The notes under the pieces are model-generated. The model searched no databases. It was not told the origin of the DNA and saw only the letters and a program-made list of their open reading frames with translations. From contig NC_026504.1 in NCBI RefSeq assembly GCF_000182925.2, positions 620,001 to 684,000 on the forward strand: a stretch of 64,000 nucleotides of DNA. Reading direction: 5' to 3'. Both the position numbers and the translations under genes were made by a program. Origin of the DNA: Neurospora crassa OR74A. Taxonomy: Eukaryota; Ascomycota; Sordariomycetes; Sordariales; Sordariaceae. This document shows, piece by piece, positions 53,623 to 64,000 of the stretch (position 1 is the stretch's first letter; every line of letters begins with the position of its first letter).

Positions 53623-53979
53623 CTACTCCTGTACCTTTGGACTCGCCTGCGCCTGGGCCTGTGCTTGTGCCTGAGCCTGGGCTTGTGCTTGTGCTTGTGC
53701 TTGTGCTTGGGCCTGGGCCTGTGCCTGTGAGCCTTGTGATACCGATGCCGATTGCTCGTTTACCGATGCTGAGGCCGAGCTCGAGCTGCGTGTTTGCTCT
53801 AGTTGAGCTGGAGTTGTAGCAGCAGGAGTAGAAGGAGGAGGAGGGGCAGCGACGGGAGGCTGTAGTAGTGTGGTTGTTTGTATGCCCTCGATGTTGGCTT
53901 CGGGGGCAGCAAAGGAAGAAGGGATTTGCCCGAACAACAGGGCGACATAGACGAGAAGGAACATTGTGATGGTAATCAT
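53623..53979 (-). CDS. Small secreted protein with (Ala-Gln) repeat
   Basis: 118 residues from the ATG at 53979. A signal peptide is evident (MITITMFLLVYVALLFG...SSFAAPEA). A Pro/Ala/Thr-rich middle follows, then Ser-rich sequence (SSSSASASV). The end is an uninterrupted run of Gln-Ala pairs (about 14 units) and the tail SPKVQE. The repeat is encoded by CA(A/G)GC(N) hexamers, so its length is likely to vary. No Cys and no enzyme motif are present. It is possibly a wall-associated or extracellular matrix protein; the role is unknown. A downstream exon cannot be excluded. Confidence 0.6.
   Translation of the reverse strand: MITITMFLLVYVALLFGQIPSSFAAPEANIEGIQTTTLLQPPVAAPPPPSTPAATTPAQLEQTRSSSSASASVNEQSASVSQGSQAQAQAQAQAQAQAQAQAQAQAQAQAQASPKVQE
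53646..53732. repeat. Hexanucleotide repeat coding Gln-Ala
   Basis: CAAGCN and CAGGCN units in tandem on the minus strand, varying only at synonymous positions, inside the small secreted protein gene. Confidence 0.8.
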
Positions 53980-55513
53980 GGCAATGTTGTGATGGTGATG
54001 GAGTCGGTCAGATGTGTGGGTAGGCGAATGAGTTGGATGTATTGAGAAAGGAGAGGTCGTTTTGAGGATGAGGAACTTCAGTTGGAAGGGATAAAGTTTG
54101 TGGCTCGGGCAAGCTGGGCGGATCAAAATACGTGGAGGTAGGGTTTCGATGTGTCCTCAACTTGCTTCGTGGCATTGCCATTTTCATCTCTGGTCTGTCC
54201 TTGGCTACATCCTGTTTTCTTTGGTGGCAATATGCCAAATCAAGGGCATTGATGCAGCAACACGTTTTTCGTGCATTCATCTGCCAGCAGCCATCATAAA
54301 CTTCCAAGTTCCGCATCAAAGAGAAGCTGTTGAATAGACTGCTTGACTCTCGATCCATTGCCTGCTTGTAGTTCTCAGGTTGAAGTATCATTTAGAGGCA
54401 AGACCCCTCGGGGTGTCTTCACGACGCAGCATTTCCAGAGAGGCTGAACAGTGATATACCCAAAGGTAATGTTCTGGTGATTGAGATGTTCTGCAGATCA
54501 AGTGAATAACGGCGTCATCGTTGCTATCACAGAGGAGCCAAAGTCGTAACTGAAGCGCTGGATGTTTCGTCACTGAAGCGCGTCGGACTGCTGCTGGCAA
54601 GACTGGAAAACAAGAAGGATTCATCTTGCACACCAGAGAAAGTTGGGGAAAGTCCGAGTGGCATACATGCAGCGACCTCCACTTGGGATCGATGAGGCAG
54701 GCAACTGCCCCTGACCAACACCTACCAGCTGGACGATTATGACCCTTTGTTCTTTCCAGTTCAGACAGGCCGGCAGTGTCAGAGCTCCGGGCGTGCCTGC
54801 ATACTTCGAGTGCTGAACCATTATTTCCGTCTTAGGTGAACATCACTCACCGAGGCATCCTCCCCCTGTCGTCGCTGCATCGAGATTCCGACAGGTAATG
54901 TATTATCTTAGACTTCAGTTATCCAGGGAATCCGGATTCCAGTTCAATCTAGCAACGCAGGGTTCATGGTTTGCCATTTGTGTACTCTTGCATTTGCAGT
55001 GGCTGTATGTATGTGATCCTTGAAGCGAACAGCTGATGCTTAACCCTGCGTTACCGGACTGACCTAGAATCTGGATTTCGCGAGATACTAACATGTTACG
55101 GCAGTAAACCAGTTGTATCAACTCGAATCAAGATTCATCATCCAAGGAGTCATGCATATGGGAACTCCCACCCACCTAGACCCCCCACATCACTCCCACC
55201 ACTTCTTGCCTCCGCTCCTCCATTCTGTCCTTTCCCCCTCTCCCCAGGTCATCACCTTCTCAGTCTGCTGCTGTCAATCATCTATCCACTCCCATCTACT
55301 CAACCTTCCCACAAGCTCTCAAACTCGAATTGCAAATCATATCATGACACCTATCGTGATGACACCGCCACCGCCTTGGCTCTCATCATCTCCCCCATAA
55401 GCACCCGTATCAGCATCTGCATCATCCCCCCAGCTCCAGGGATAGCAATCAAGTGCGGATCCTTATCCTGCTCCTCCCCCAAGCTTCAAACCAATCTTCC
55501 CCTTCATTGGCAC
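53980..55513. other. Intergenic region
   Basis: No supported gene. 5' flank of the Gln-Ala repeat protein and 3' flank of the next minus-strand gene. Confidence 0.45.
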
Positions 55514-56116
55514 CTACACCACATTGGGCCCGTCACGAGCTTTGAGTTTGTCCACCTGCTTCATCTCCATCCTCCCCGCTCCTCTCTCCGTGCCATTGCA
55601 GACCGTTCTATTTAACCCCCGTTTTATGTAAGGTTGGCCGTCGCTATCACGAACAGGCCTTTCGCGATGCCAAGTGACACTCCACGCCTTAACGTAGTTA
55701 CACCAGCAATCGTTGGGGTCCTTGTTTTTGCAGCCGGCGAACCACAAAGCACCGTGGTGAGCGCAGTGGAGCCCTTTCGGGAGACCGTTGCGGCGGGTGA
55801 GGAAGTTCAGGTGAGACTCGGAAGAAGAGGAGGCATCCTTGCCAGAGATCGCATGTTCAGAGTCAGACGTGGTATAATCGGACTCGTCAGACTTGTCAGA
55901 CTCATTAACGTTCTTATCGAACTTCTCAGCAGTCTCTGATACCTCAGGTCGAAGACTAATAGTCGTAGTGGTAGGATGCATGATGTTGGAAATGGTTGTG
56001 GCACTAACGATGACGGTGTCCTTCTCGCCGGCCGCGGTGTTGGGAGTAATGGGAGAGGCGATGACGGGGACCGTCACCAGGAGGGCGGAGGTCGTGACCG
56101 TGAAGACCAGCTTCAT
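55514..56116 (-). CDS. Small secreted protein with Cys-containing C-terminal domain
   Basis: 200 residues from the ATG at 56116 (the frame is open further upstream, but the signal peptide MKLVFTVTTSALLVTVPVIAS places the start here). The middle is Thr/Ser/Asp/Glu-rich and probably disordered. The C-terminal part has a compact Cys pattern: LHCAHHGALWFAGCKNKD, then NDCWCNYVKAW, then NRTVCNG, so five Cys with a possible unpaired one. Both NRT and CNGTE hold N-glycosylation sequons. No enzymatic motif is seen. It may be an effector-like or wall protein. Confidence 0.65.
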   Translation of the reverse strand: MKLVFTVTTSALLVTVPVIASPITPNTAAGEKDTVIVSATTISNIMHPTTTTISLRPEVSETAEKFDKNVNESDKSDESDYTTSDSEHAISGKDASSSSESHLNFLTRRNGLPKGLHCAHHGALWFAGCKNKDPNDCWCNYVKAWSVTWHRERPVRDSDGQPYIKRGLNRTVCNGTERGAGRMEMKQVDKLKARDGPNVV

Positions 56117-57722
56117 GCCAGAGGTTTTTCGGGGGTAGGTTATGCCCCGGGTATGAGTGTATGATGTTTCTGTTGAGCTTATTAGGGTAGGGGTATGGGT
56201 TTGAGGGGATGTGCTAAGGGGACCGATCAAGGGAGTTTCTCGGAGAGTTAGACGGAGAGCCGAGGCGAAGGATAGAGGATCACTTACCAAGTGGGTTAAG
56301 AATGGGCCTTTTAACAACTGAACACGGTAGAGTTGAGGGTCCTTTTCTTTCCATGGGGATGTATAGCCCATTGAAGGTTTTTGAGGCATACAAGATTCAT
56401 GGCATGGGGGGACTGTGCCGGTCCAGGCAGGCGATGCGCTGGTCATCAAAGGGAAAGAGTTGCCAATCAAGGTCAAAGCATATCCCGTGAGCTTCTGTCG
56501 GAAGCTATTTCGAGATAAAGAGACCCCGGCACTGTGTTTCGAAGGGGTGGCTGATTGTTTGGTTTTTGACAAAGGCCACCCCGGTATCGCGGCGGTTTGA
56601 GATGGTTTCAGCAGCCATGGTGACGAGACCGATCATCCCTCCGCGGGATGAAACGGAAGCATGAAGGCTTGAATCAATACGGCAAAGGTTCATGAAGGAG
56701 ATGGCAGCCGAAGTCTGCCACTTGACCTCATTGGCAAAAACGAAGAGTCGTGAAAGAAGGCAAGGCAAAGCAGGGGGAATTTGCGACAACCGATGTTTCC
56801 CAACCGACTTTGGTGGAATACATACATCATATCTCATTAGGGTCGGTCACGACGGCCACAAGTCAGCGAGAAATTGAGCCAGGAAGGTCGCGTTCCTTAG
56901 TGGGAAAATGAAGAACAGACAGAGCGGATGATGGCACCGGTAAACCACACGGAATACTGTTCCAAGGTGAGAAGAAATAAACTAAAATGGAGTACCTGTT
57001 CAGGAAGCGTTCTCCGGCACAATGATCCTCTTGATGCATGGAATGGGATCATGACGGGAGAGTGTCTTTGACGATGTTGTTTATGTTTGATAACCCCCAA
57101 CCCTAACCCGGGAGTCGTGAGAGCAGACAGTCCCTGTCAGCGACAGTGACAGACAGCGGCACACTAGGACCTGCAGTGGTCAGCACATCTTGGGGGGCGC
57201 GCTCAACAATGATGAGGATGAGGACGCGGAAAGTGTGAAAGGGAAATGCTTGAATGCGCGGAGTGCAACGAGAGCATTTGTTGGATCAGAGGCCGCTTTG
57301 GTTCGCTGCCAACTGAGCGTTCTTGCAGTCCGGTGCCAGAAATCGAGAGTCTGCCGAGGACGGAACTGAACGTCCACTCGGCCACAGTCTTTTCGCGGTT
57401 GTGTGGCCCGTGCTTACATGAAGGCACAGACCTCTCCGCCGAGAAAACGGTTGGGCAGAGTGCCAAGAGTGCAGACACTTGACGTCCTGATTGCGCTGTG
57501 ACAGAACTGGAGGAAACAACAACATCGTCGTCATCGCGTAAAATTCACATCTGCAGTCACGATCCAAAAAACATCCATCTGGTGCTTCGTGGGATTGCTC
57601 TTTCCTCTCACTCCTTTGCTTCTCCCTCAATTACGCCAAGCTTCATTACTGTACCACAGCAGCGCTTCCCCCGCGCTGCGCAACATTGGTCAAGCTGGAG
57701 TCCTGTTTGCAACACGCCCCAA
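56117..57722. other. Divergent region between secreted protein and antiporter
   Basis: No supported gene in 1.6 kb; ORFs on both strands overlap and lack motifs. Confidence 0.45.
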
Positions 57723-59342
57723 ATGAGCGCCCAAGGAAATGGCGCCTTCCTCGAATATCATGAACCAGACAGTACGTTCCAATTTGTATCGCTTGTCACT
57801 CGCTCTCTCCAACGAGGAACAACCGGCTGACCTTTCCTCCTCCTTCACCCAGTTGTCAGCATCTTGACCTTGATCTCCTTCTTCTTCTTTCTTGCCGTGT
57901 CTGAATGGGTGGCCGACAAGGTGCTCCGTGCGGGGCTCATTGGCCAAATCATTGTTGGCCTCATCTACGGCGTCCCCATTGGCAACATCCTGGCTCTGGA
58001 ATGGCAGGAAACCTTTCTCGCCTTGGGCTACCTTGGCCTCATCGTCATCATCTTCGAAGGTGGTTTGACCATTCGTCTGGATCTCCTTCGGCAAAACTTG
58101 TTCCTTAGCACCAGCGCGGCGCTTCTTGGTGTGCTCACCCCGATTGCCTTGACGTTTGCCCTGTTCTATGCTGGCTTTGGCTATGGTCTGTTATCCACTT
58201 CACCTAGTCAAAGACACCTTGCTTACCCAACCACAGGCCCCCTCAAAACCTTCATCGTTGGCACTGCCCTGTGCTCTACCTCCCTTGGGACCACCTTCGT
58301 CGTCATCAACAGCGCCTCGTCAAAGCACGACTTTGCCCAGACCCGTGTCGGCACTGTACTCATCAGCGCCGCCATTCTCGACGATGTCTGCGGTCTGGTC
58401 CTTGTCAGTGTCATCTCCCAGCTGCGTGACATCGAAAATGCGAACTTGGGCTGGGTCATAGGGCAGCCTATCCTTGCCAGTGGTCTCATGGCCATCCTGA
58501 CGCCTCTCGCAGCCAAGTTCGTTCTCGGCCCCCTGTTCCGCCTGCCAGCTATCGAGACACGGTTCTTCCGGAAATTCGGACACGTCGCGAACATGGTCCT
58601 CATGGTGCTGGTCCTTTGCGCGTTTCTGGCCATTGCTGCCTATGCCGGCGCAAGCGTTTTGTTCGGCGCATTCTTGGCCGGGACAGTGGTGTCGAGCTTG
58701 CCTAGCAAGCAACATCTACACCAAGACGGGCCCAACGAGACAACCGACGTTGATAACAACACGAAACAAAAGAGGCCAACATTCGGCGACACGTTCGAGC
58801 GATACATCCAAGATGCACAGCGCTTCATCCTTCAACCATGCTTCTTCGCCAGTATCGGCTTTTCCATTCCATTCATCGAGCTTTGGACAGGGGAGGTCAT
58901 CTGGAAAGGCATTGTCTTCACCATCCTCATGGTTTCTGGCAAGTTGGTTGTCGGCCTAGTGATCCCATTGTGGGATCTTATTGCAAACAGGAAGCCGGAC
59001 CCCTCAGAGAAAGCGCTTTCGACACCCCCGGCAAGACCAAACTGGTCCTCAGCAGCCTTCCTTGGTACTGCCATGGTCGCGCGCGGCGAGATTGGACTTC
59101 TCATCATTCAAATCGGCTTGAACGAGACACCGTACCTGTCGAGGAAGGCCTTTGTCATTGCAGTTTGGGCCATTGTGCTCAATACGGTCATCGGCCCAGT
59201 ATCCGTCGGAACACTATTGAATCGATTTGGAAGCGCGGTCGCGGAGGATCCTCGGTGGGGAATACAAGCAATAAACGCTGGAGGCGAAGTCAATAGGAAG
59301 CCTGAGGTGGTATCCGAGGGTACTGGTACCGTGGGACCCTAG
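57723..59342 (+). CDS. Cation/proton antiporter (CPA family, Na+/H+ exchanger domain)
   Basis: Exons 57723..57771 and 57853..59342. The intron starts GTACGT and ends CAG and restores the frame through an Ile codon (HEPD-I-VSILTL). The protein has 10-12 hydrophobic helices, including LGLIVIIFEGGL, LISAAILDDVCGLVLV (paired acidic residues where ion-translocating Asp residues sit in the family), GASVLFGAFLAGTVVSSLP and AMVARGEIGLLII, a typical CPA antiporter block. A 51-base in-frame segment, 58186..58236, begins GTCTGT and ends ACAG and interrupts a helix loop (GFGYG to PLKTF). It is probably a second intron. The protein is 495 residues if it is removed and 512 if retained. It likely exchanges Na+ or K+ for H+ in an internal or plasma membrane. 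Confidence 0.87.
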
Positions 59343-60058
59343 CCGTTCCGAACAATTGCTCCTATCGGCGTGTCTTTGTGACTGCCAAGTGTCAGCTAGA
59401 TACCATGGGCCCGCGACTCTGTTATGGGTCTGGAAGCCTGTCCTCTGTTTATGAACAGCAATGTTCTCCCTGTATCAAGGGGCAACCTCCCTTCTTCTGT
59501 TGTTCTGTGACTGTCGAGATACCCACCAATGCTCCCATACGGGCTTTCTGCCTTCGCGGCTGAATCCAGCGCCCGCGGCTCACAAACTCGGTTCGACTCT
59601 CGGCACCACACTATGAGGCAGCTACATATTACTGTCCCAGCGGTAGCAGCGCCAGTATATTGGTCTTCCAAATTTAGAAAAAATGAGCTTCCATGTACCA
59701 TTTCCTTGACAACCAAGATCTCAGCAGCATCTTCTGATCTTGAGCAACGGCCAAATCTTCCTGGATCCGGGTAGAAATCGACGAGGGAAGCCATCATGTC
59801 CACCACGCATACCGTGTCTACGGATCCATTTTGTTGACAGGCCTCTACATCGTCAGACGATACATCACGAAACATCCGAGTTCAGCACGGGCGCAGCAGT
59901 TGCCTTCGTGGTATGGCCAGGTATTCATGCGCCAGGCATATAAACCGGTAACATCATCTGCGCGTGGTTAGACAACGACAGTGTTGCTATCATCAAGGTA
60001 CGGTTTCAGTTTTTTCATGGTCACTGCTCGCTTCGCCTTCTATATTTCTGCAGTCGCG
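59343..60058. other. Antiporter-peptidase spacer
   Basis: An antisense 159-codon ORF (59396-59875, minus) is present but has no motif and is not called. No repeats. Confidence 0.45.
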
Positions 60059-62218
60059 ATGTTCCGGTTCCACCTTTGGACCCTCCTTAGGCTCTTTGCT
60101 CTTCTCTCTTCGTTGGTTACTGCCTCAAGAATCGTTCTTGAAGAAGCGGGCCATCTACCGGCGGGGTGGAAGGTCGAACGCCATGCCACCGCTTCCGATC
60201 GGATACAACTGTCCATAGCGCTGAAAGAACCCGGGATAGAAGAGCTGAAAAGGCGTCTCTTACAGCAATCTACATCTGACGACCACCCCAACAGCCGTCA
60301 ATTTACAAAGGAAGAGGTTGAGAAACACCGTCAACCAGACCAGAGGTCAGTCACAGCTGTGGGCCGTTGGCTACAGTCCCACGGTATCAAAAGCTACAAT
60401 GCCGACAACAGCTGGATCACCTTCAAAGCTACAGCTGCTACAGTCCAGATGCTCTTTGAAGCCGACTTGGCCTATTACTCGTACAACGGTGACCCCAGCA
60501 CCCAGATCCTTCGTTCCCGCTCTTACACGATTCCCCGGTGGCTCAGCGACGACATTGACTTCGTTCACCCGCTTACAAACTTCATGCCTCCTCGCAACCG
60601 TAACGACGGTACCCTTGGCATCGGCCGTCGCCAGCCAATTCAACCCAAACTGTCCGCCCGAGAGGACTTCTTTGCTCCTCCTTGCTGGACCGGCACATTC
60701 CCCGGCTGTATTCGCAAGCTCTATAACCTCACCTACACTCCATCCCCCGACTTTCGCTCTCCCTCCCCCGTGCGTTTCGGCATCGCTAGTTTCTTGGAGC
60801 AATACATTACTCACCGCGATGTGACCTCCTTCCTGGCCACCTACGCACGTGAACTACTCCCCCTCAGACCCACTCCGTCCCGGGGCGGCAGCGGGGGTAG
60901 CCTTACGCTCCCTCCCGTCACAAACACCACCTCCGAGCCTCCCTACAACATCACCATAACTCTCCTTAACAATGCCACCCGTTGGGATCCGCACTCCACC
61001 GACCCCGCCCTCTCCGGTCTTGAAGCCAACCTCGACGTGCAATACGCTCTCAGTCTGGGTCATCCTACTCGAGTGATTTACTACGCCACTGGTGGGCGCG
61101 GGACCAAACTCGATTCTTCCGGCCGTCCCCTCCCTACGAACGATCCTAGAGCGAACAACGAACCCTTCCTTGAGTTCTTGCAAGCCCTTCTTGCTCTACC
61201 TGACAACCAAATACCGCACGTTCTGAGCATCAGCTATGCAGACGATGAACAATCTGTTCCGCGAAAATACGCTCACAGAGTATGCGACCTGTTTGCTGCC
61301 GTGGCAGCACGCGGTACTTCCGTTCTTGTGGCAACTGGCGACGGGGGAGCAGCAGGCATCGGCTTCTCGGCCGGAGGCGGCGACACTTGCATTAAAAACG
61401 ATGGATCAGGCAGACGGGCATTCGTGCCCACGTTCCCTGCTTCCTGTCCCTGGGTTACCAGTGTAGGAGCAACTGATAACACGGCCCTCAACCTGACCGG
61501 CGCTGCGTTTTCCAGCGGTGGCTTCAGCGAGTATTTCGATCGGCCTCTCTGGCAGCGAGCGGCAGTAGACCCTTACGTCTCCAGCCTTCTCCGCTCTCGA
61601 TCAAGCAAACCGGGTCAACCAAGCCAGCCCCGTGATCTGAAAGGAGTCTACTTCTCCCACAACGGGCGCGGTATGCCGGACATGGCTGCTATCGGCTCAG
61701 GCTTCCAGATCATACACCGCGGAGAGATGGTGGAAGTACGCGGGACGAGTGCGTCAACGCCGGTGGTGGCGGCTATGGTGGCGCTCGTTAATGATCAACG
61801 CTTGAGACAAGGGAAGAGGAGTCTAGGGTGGCTGAATGGACATTTGTACTTGGACCCAAGGGTGCGACGGGTGTTGACGGATGTGAAGTGGGGACGAAGT
61901 GAGGGATGTGTCTTTCCTGGGGAGGCGCTGGAGGAGGGGAGAGGCAAGGGGAAGGAGAAATACTGGAGGCACAGTGTCGTAGAGAAAAGGCAAGGGAACT
62001 CAGAAGAGGATGGCGGTACACATGGAGGAGATGGAGAGGGTAAGGCAGATGAAGAGGACTGGGGTGGGGAGGGGGAAGTTGGAGAAGGAGAAGGAGACCA
62101 GAGCGAAAATGTTATCTTGGGAGGATGGGATGCGAGGAAGGGGTGGGATCCCGTAACGGGGTTGGGAGTTCCTGGCGACTTTCAGGAGATGTTAAAGGTC
62201 TTGGGCAGTGTTTGGTAA
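60059..62218 (+). CDS. Sedolisin-type tripeptidyl peptidase (S53)
   Basis: 719 residues from the ATG at 60059, chosen because a signal peptide follows at once (MFRFHLWTLLRLFALLSSLV); another in-frame ATG lies at 60017. A long prodomain (about 25-200) precedes the catalytic domain. The S53 residues are visible: Glu322 and Asp326 in SGLEANLDVQYALS, Asp428 in VATGDGGA, and the Ser of RGTSASTPVV near 564. The calcium site is near the C-terminus (WDPVTGLGVPGDF). It is secreted and acid-active in known relatives, removing tripeptides. A Gly/Glu-rich insertion of about 65 residues (about 623-688) lies just before the calcium motif. It is single exon and alone in its gap. Confidence 0.93.
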   Translation: MFRFHLWTLLRLFALLSSLVTASRIVLEEAGHLPAGWKVERHATASDRIQLSIALKEPGIEELKRRLLQQSTSDDHPNSRQFTKEEVEKHRQPDQRSVTAVGRWLQSHGIKSYNADNSWITFKATAATVQMLFEADLAYYSYNGDPSTQILRSRSYTIPRWLSDDIDFVHPLTNFMPPRNRNDGTLGIGRRQPIQPKLSAREDFFAPPCWTGTFPGCIRKLYNLTYTPSPDFRSPSPVRFGIASFLEQYITHRDVTSFLATYARELLPLRPTPSRGGSGGSLTLPPVTNTTSEPPYNITITLLNNATRWDPHSTDPALSGLEANLDVQYALSLGHPTRVIYYATGGRGTKLDSSGRPLPTNDPRANNEPFLEFLQALLALPDNQIPHVLSISYADDEQSVPRKYAHRVCDLFAAVAARGTSVLVATGDGGAAGIGFSAGGGDTCIKNDGSGRRAFVPTFPASCPWVTSVGATDNTALNLTGAAFSSGGFSEYFDRPLWQRAAVDPYVSSLLRSRSSKPGQPSQPRDLKGVYFSHNGRGMPDMAAIGSGFQIIHRGEMVEVRGTSASTPVVAAMVALVNDQRLRQGKRSLGWLNGHLYLDPRVRRVLTDVKWGRSEGCVFPGEALEEGRGKGKEKYWRHSVVEKRQGNSEEDGGTHGGDGEGKADEEDWGGEGEVGEGEGDQSENVILGGWDARKGWDPVTGLGVPGDFQEMLKVLGSVW

Positions 62219-63042
62219 AGGTAGCTCCTAGCTACACTCACACACTCTCGAGTGATCGTAAGAATACACCTGACACGTCTTACTATAATGATCTACACAG
62301 TCTTCACAATCCTGCAAGTTACACACGTCTGACTCTCACTATTACACATTGGTTCCAACCGAAGTATAGAGAACGTTTCATCCACCCCAGAAAAATTATC
62401 TTTGATACATGGACCCATGCGAAAGTGCTTTTTAGCTTTACGACAATCAGTTCATCCACAATATCACGTCACCAGATCTCATGGCAGCCCCAGTGGCATG
62501 CAAAAGATCCATCGGGTGTTGTTATTGGTGCTGTCGGTGTCGATGTCGGTGTCGGTTGCGTGCGTTAATTGTATTTTAGTGTAAGTGGCAATGCCGATTC
62601 GTAATCCAACTGAAGTGGTAACTAATAAAGTGAATAAAGCAACAAAGCCGCGGAAAAGACGGAGGAGAAGTTGTTTGGGACAGCTTTGGCTTGAGTTTCT
62701 TTTACGTTTTTTCTTTTTTTAGAACAAAACTTTTTTTTTCCTTTTATTTTTAGGTTTTGATTTGTTTTGTTTTCTTCATTTTGTTGCTCATTTTTCAGAG
62801 TGCTGCTCATTTATCAGGGTGGTTTTTGGGTTGTAGGGAACTCGGGGCGGGCATTTTTCTGTATGGGTTTGTGAACTTCGTGTTTTGGTTGATCTGTTTG
62901 GAGTATATAAATGAAGTTAGATGATGTTGGAAGCGTTGAGTAATTTATCGACGATGGTAGGCGATAGGATGTTTGTTTTTATGGTTGAAAGTGGGTGTGT
63001 TGAGGATGGGTAGTAGGTTGTGATGAATGTGGTTTGTGGTGT

Positions 63043-63190
63043 GAAGCAGTTGGTTTTGAAGGTAGTTGGTGAAGTTAGTTGGTCAAGTTAGTTGGTGGCG
63101 TAAATCATTGGTGGTGATCTCGGTTGATGGCGTAAGTTCGTTGGCGGTGGAAGTCAGTTGGTGGTGTAAGTTAGTTGGTGGTGAACTCGA
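63043..63190. repeat. Degenerate GTTAGTTGGTGG tandem repeat
   Basis: Repeated AGTTGGTGGTG(T)AA units, imperfect in length and sequence, on the plus strand. Confidence 0.6.
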
Positions 63191-63622
63191 ATGGTAAGGG
63201 AAGGAATTTCATTTCGAACGGTAGAACAAGAGATTCAATGTGGTGATGGCCTCAGGGCTTTCGTTGCTTGTGTGGGTTTTTGTTGCGCAATAATGGTAGG
63301 TAATACGGCGTGAAAGATAGTGTAACTACAATATCTGTAAATGTTAACGCAACGCAAATTGAAGATCACACAAACAAGCCTTTTGCCTTTTTCTTTTTCT
63401 TTTTACACTAAACAACGAAATTCTTACCAAAATTTGCTTGACTTGGCTTTGCTTTCCGGCTTCCTTGCGCTGGGCGAAACCGGAGGGAAGACGGCGGGAT
63501 GAGGGGCAGGCGCCACCGGGCCGTACCGTACCGTACCCCGCCTTCCCCGCCGAAATCAACGGCCCGCGTCACGCGTGCGGAGCTCAGCGGAGCTTTCGCA
63601 CCTCTTGCCACTCATCCAACAA

Positions 63623-63646
63623 CCCCCCCCCCCCCCCCCCCCCCCC
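63623..63646. repeat. Poly-C tract (24 C)
   Basis: An uninterrupted run of 24 C, followed by TCAGCAGG. Confidence 0.9.
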
Positions 63647-64000
63647 TCAGCAGGTCGTGCCTGGCGATCATCATCAACCACACAAGCTCGACTCTTGACT
63701 TTTTCTTCGTTTTTACTCTTTTATTGTCCTTTTTACTTTTTTTCATCGGCCCGTCCCTAGCAACGACGCTGATGCGAATCATGCCCTCACCTACTCGGTC
63801 TGTCGCCCGCCCTAGGGCTGCATCAGGAAGGCGTCGTGGAGACCGTTCGCTGTCAGAAGCATAGCTAGTGCGCGGGGCAGAGTCACTGGCAGGGTCATCG
63901 TTCCAAGTCCGCCCTGGTCGACGGACAAAGTCATGGCTTCATGCTTACCTACATGGTATGCCATATCAGTAAACTCCACATGTACAGCGTTTTCCCATCT

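Larger units (their letters stand above)
62219..64000. other. Right-hand flank, possible promoter of a gene beyond the window
   Basis: No complete gene. A degenerate GTTGGTGGTG(A/T)A repeat lies at 63043-63190 and a run of 24 C at 63623-63646. A short frame from the ATG at 63771 (MRIMPSPTRSVARPRAAS...) ends at about 63864 and could be a small upstream ORF of a gene further right. Confidence 0.45.

Noticed and set aside
59396-59875. 159-codon minus-strand ORF in the antiporter-peptidase gap
   Set aside because: It has an ATG but no domain, signal peptide or composition bias; length is within the range expected by chance.
1-64000. CRISPR arrays, retroelements, large secondary-metabolite or toxin clusters
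   Set aside because: No spaced direct repeats, reverse transcriptase, integrase, long terminal repeats, polyketide synthase or peptide synthetase motifs were seen.

Overview
The window looks like chromosomal DNA of a filamentous ascomycete, most likely a sordariomycete close to Neurospora or Sordaria. The reasons are short introns with GT(A/G)NGT donors and CTAAC branch sites, long homopolymer and CT-rich promoters, abundant short palindromes of the TACCTAGGTA and CTAGAGGTA type, an eukaryotic tRNA-Gly with A and B boxes, and typical fungal housekeeping genes (P5A ATPase, mitochondrial malate dehydrogenase, vacuolar carboxypeptidase S, tripeptidyl peptidase). The genus is an inference; the filamentous-fungal origin is not in doubt. 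Left part (1-19 kb): an alpha/beta hydrolase, a large intracellular GH31 glycosidase with an unusual repeat-bearing N-terminus, an MFS drug:H+ antiporter, a tRNA-Gly(GCC), a carboxypeptidase S-like M20 peptidase and a Golgi-type mannosyltransferase (Mnn/GT71-like). These are ordinary single-copy genes with wide intergenic spaces. Centre (19.9-44.1 kb): the feature that stands out. A single-orientation (minus strand) cluster holds eight largely intact genes and at least five decayed pieces of one family, called DG1-DG8 and psi1-psi5 here. Each protein carries an RNase H-fold DEDDh exonuclease-like domain of the Gfd2/YDR514C type: motif I D-(F/I)-E, a motif HKARPYxCxFAR, a second acidic motif (F/Y/V/S)WD, WDxQ, and H-N-(A/G)-x-N-D as the H-x4-D motif. 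Several copies end in a Lys/Arg-rich tail, and DG2, DG3 and DG5 carry one to five copies of a GWP(x)(E/D)M-like motif in an acidic, Ser/Asp-rich tail. This resembles the GW 'Argonaute hook' of RNA-silencing proteins, so the array may be an expanded family of Argonaute-linked nucleases or pseudo-nucleases; that functional link is inference. A 532-bp terminal-inverted-repeat element with a perfect 8-bp target duplication lies inside the cluster. Right part (44-64 kb): housekeeping genes again. They are the P5A-type ATPase SPF1 (ER), mitochondrial malate dehydrogenase, a small secreted protein with an (Ala-Gln) repeat, a small Cys-containing secreted protein, a cation/proton antiporter and a sedolisin-type tripeptidyl peptidase. 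Intergenic gaps are long (0.7-2.5 kb) and hold mostly low-complexity DNA; no retroelement was recognised.
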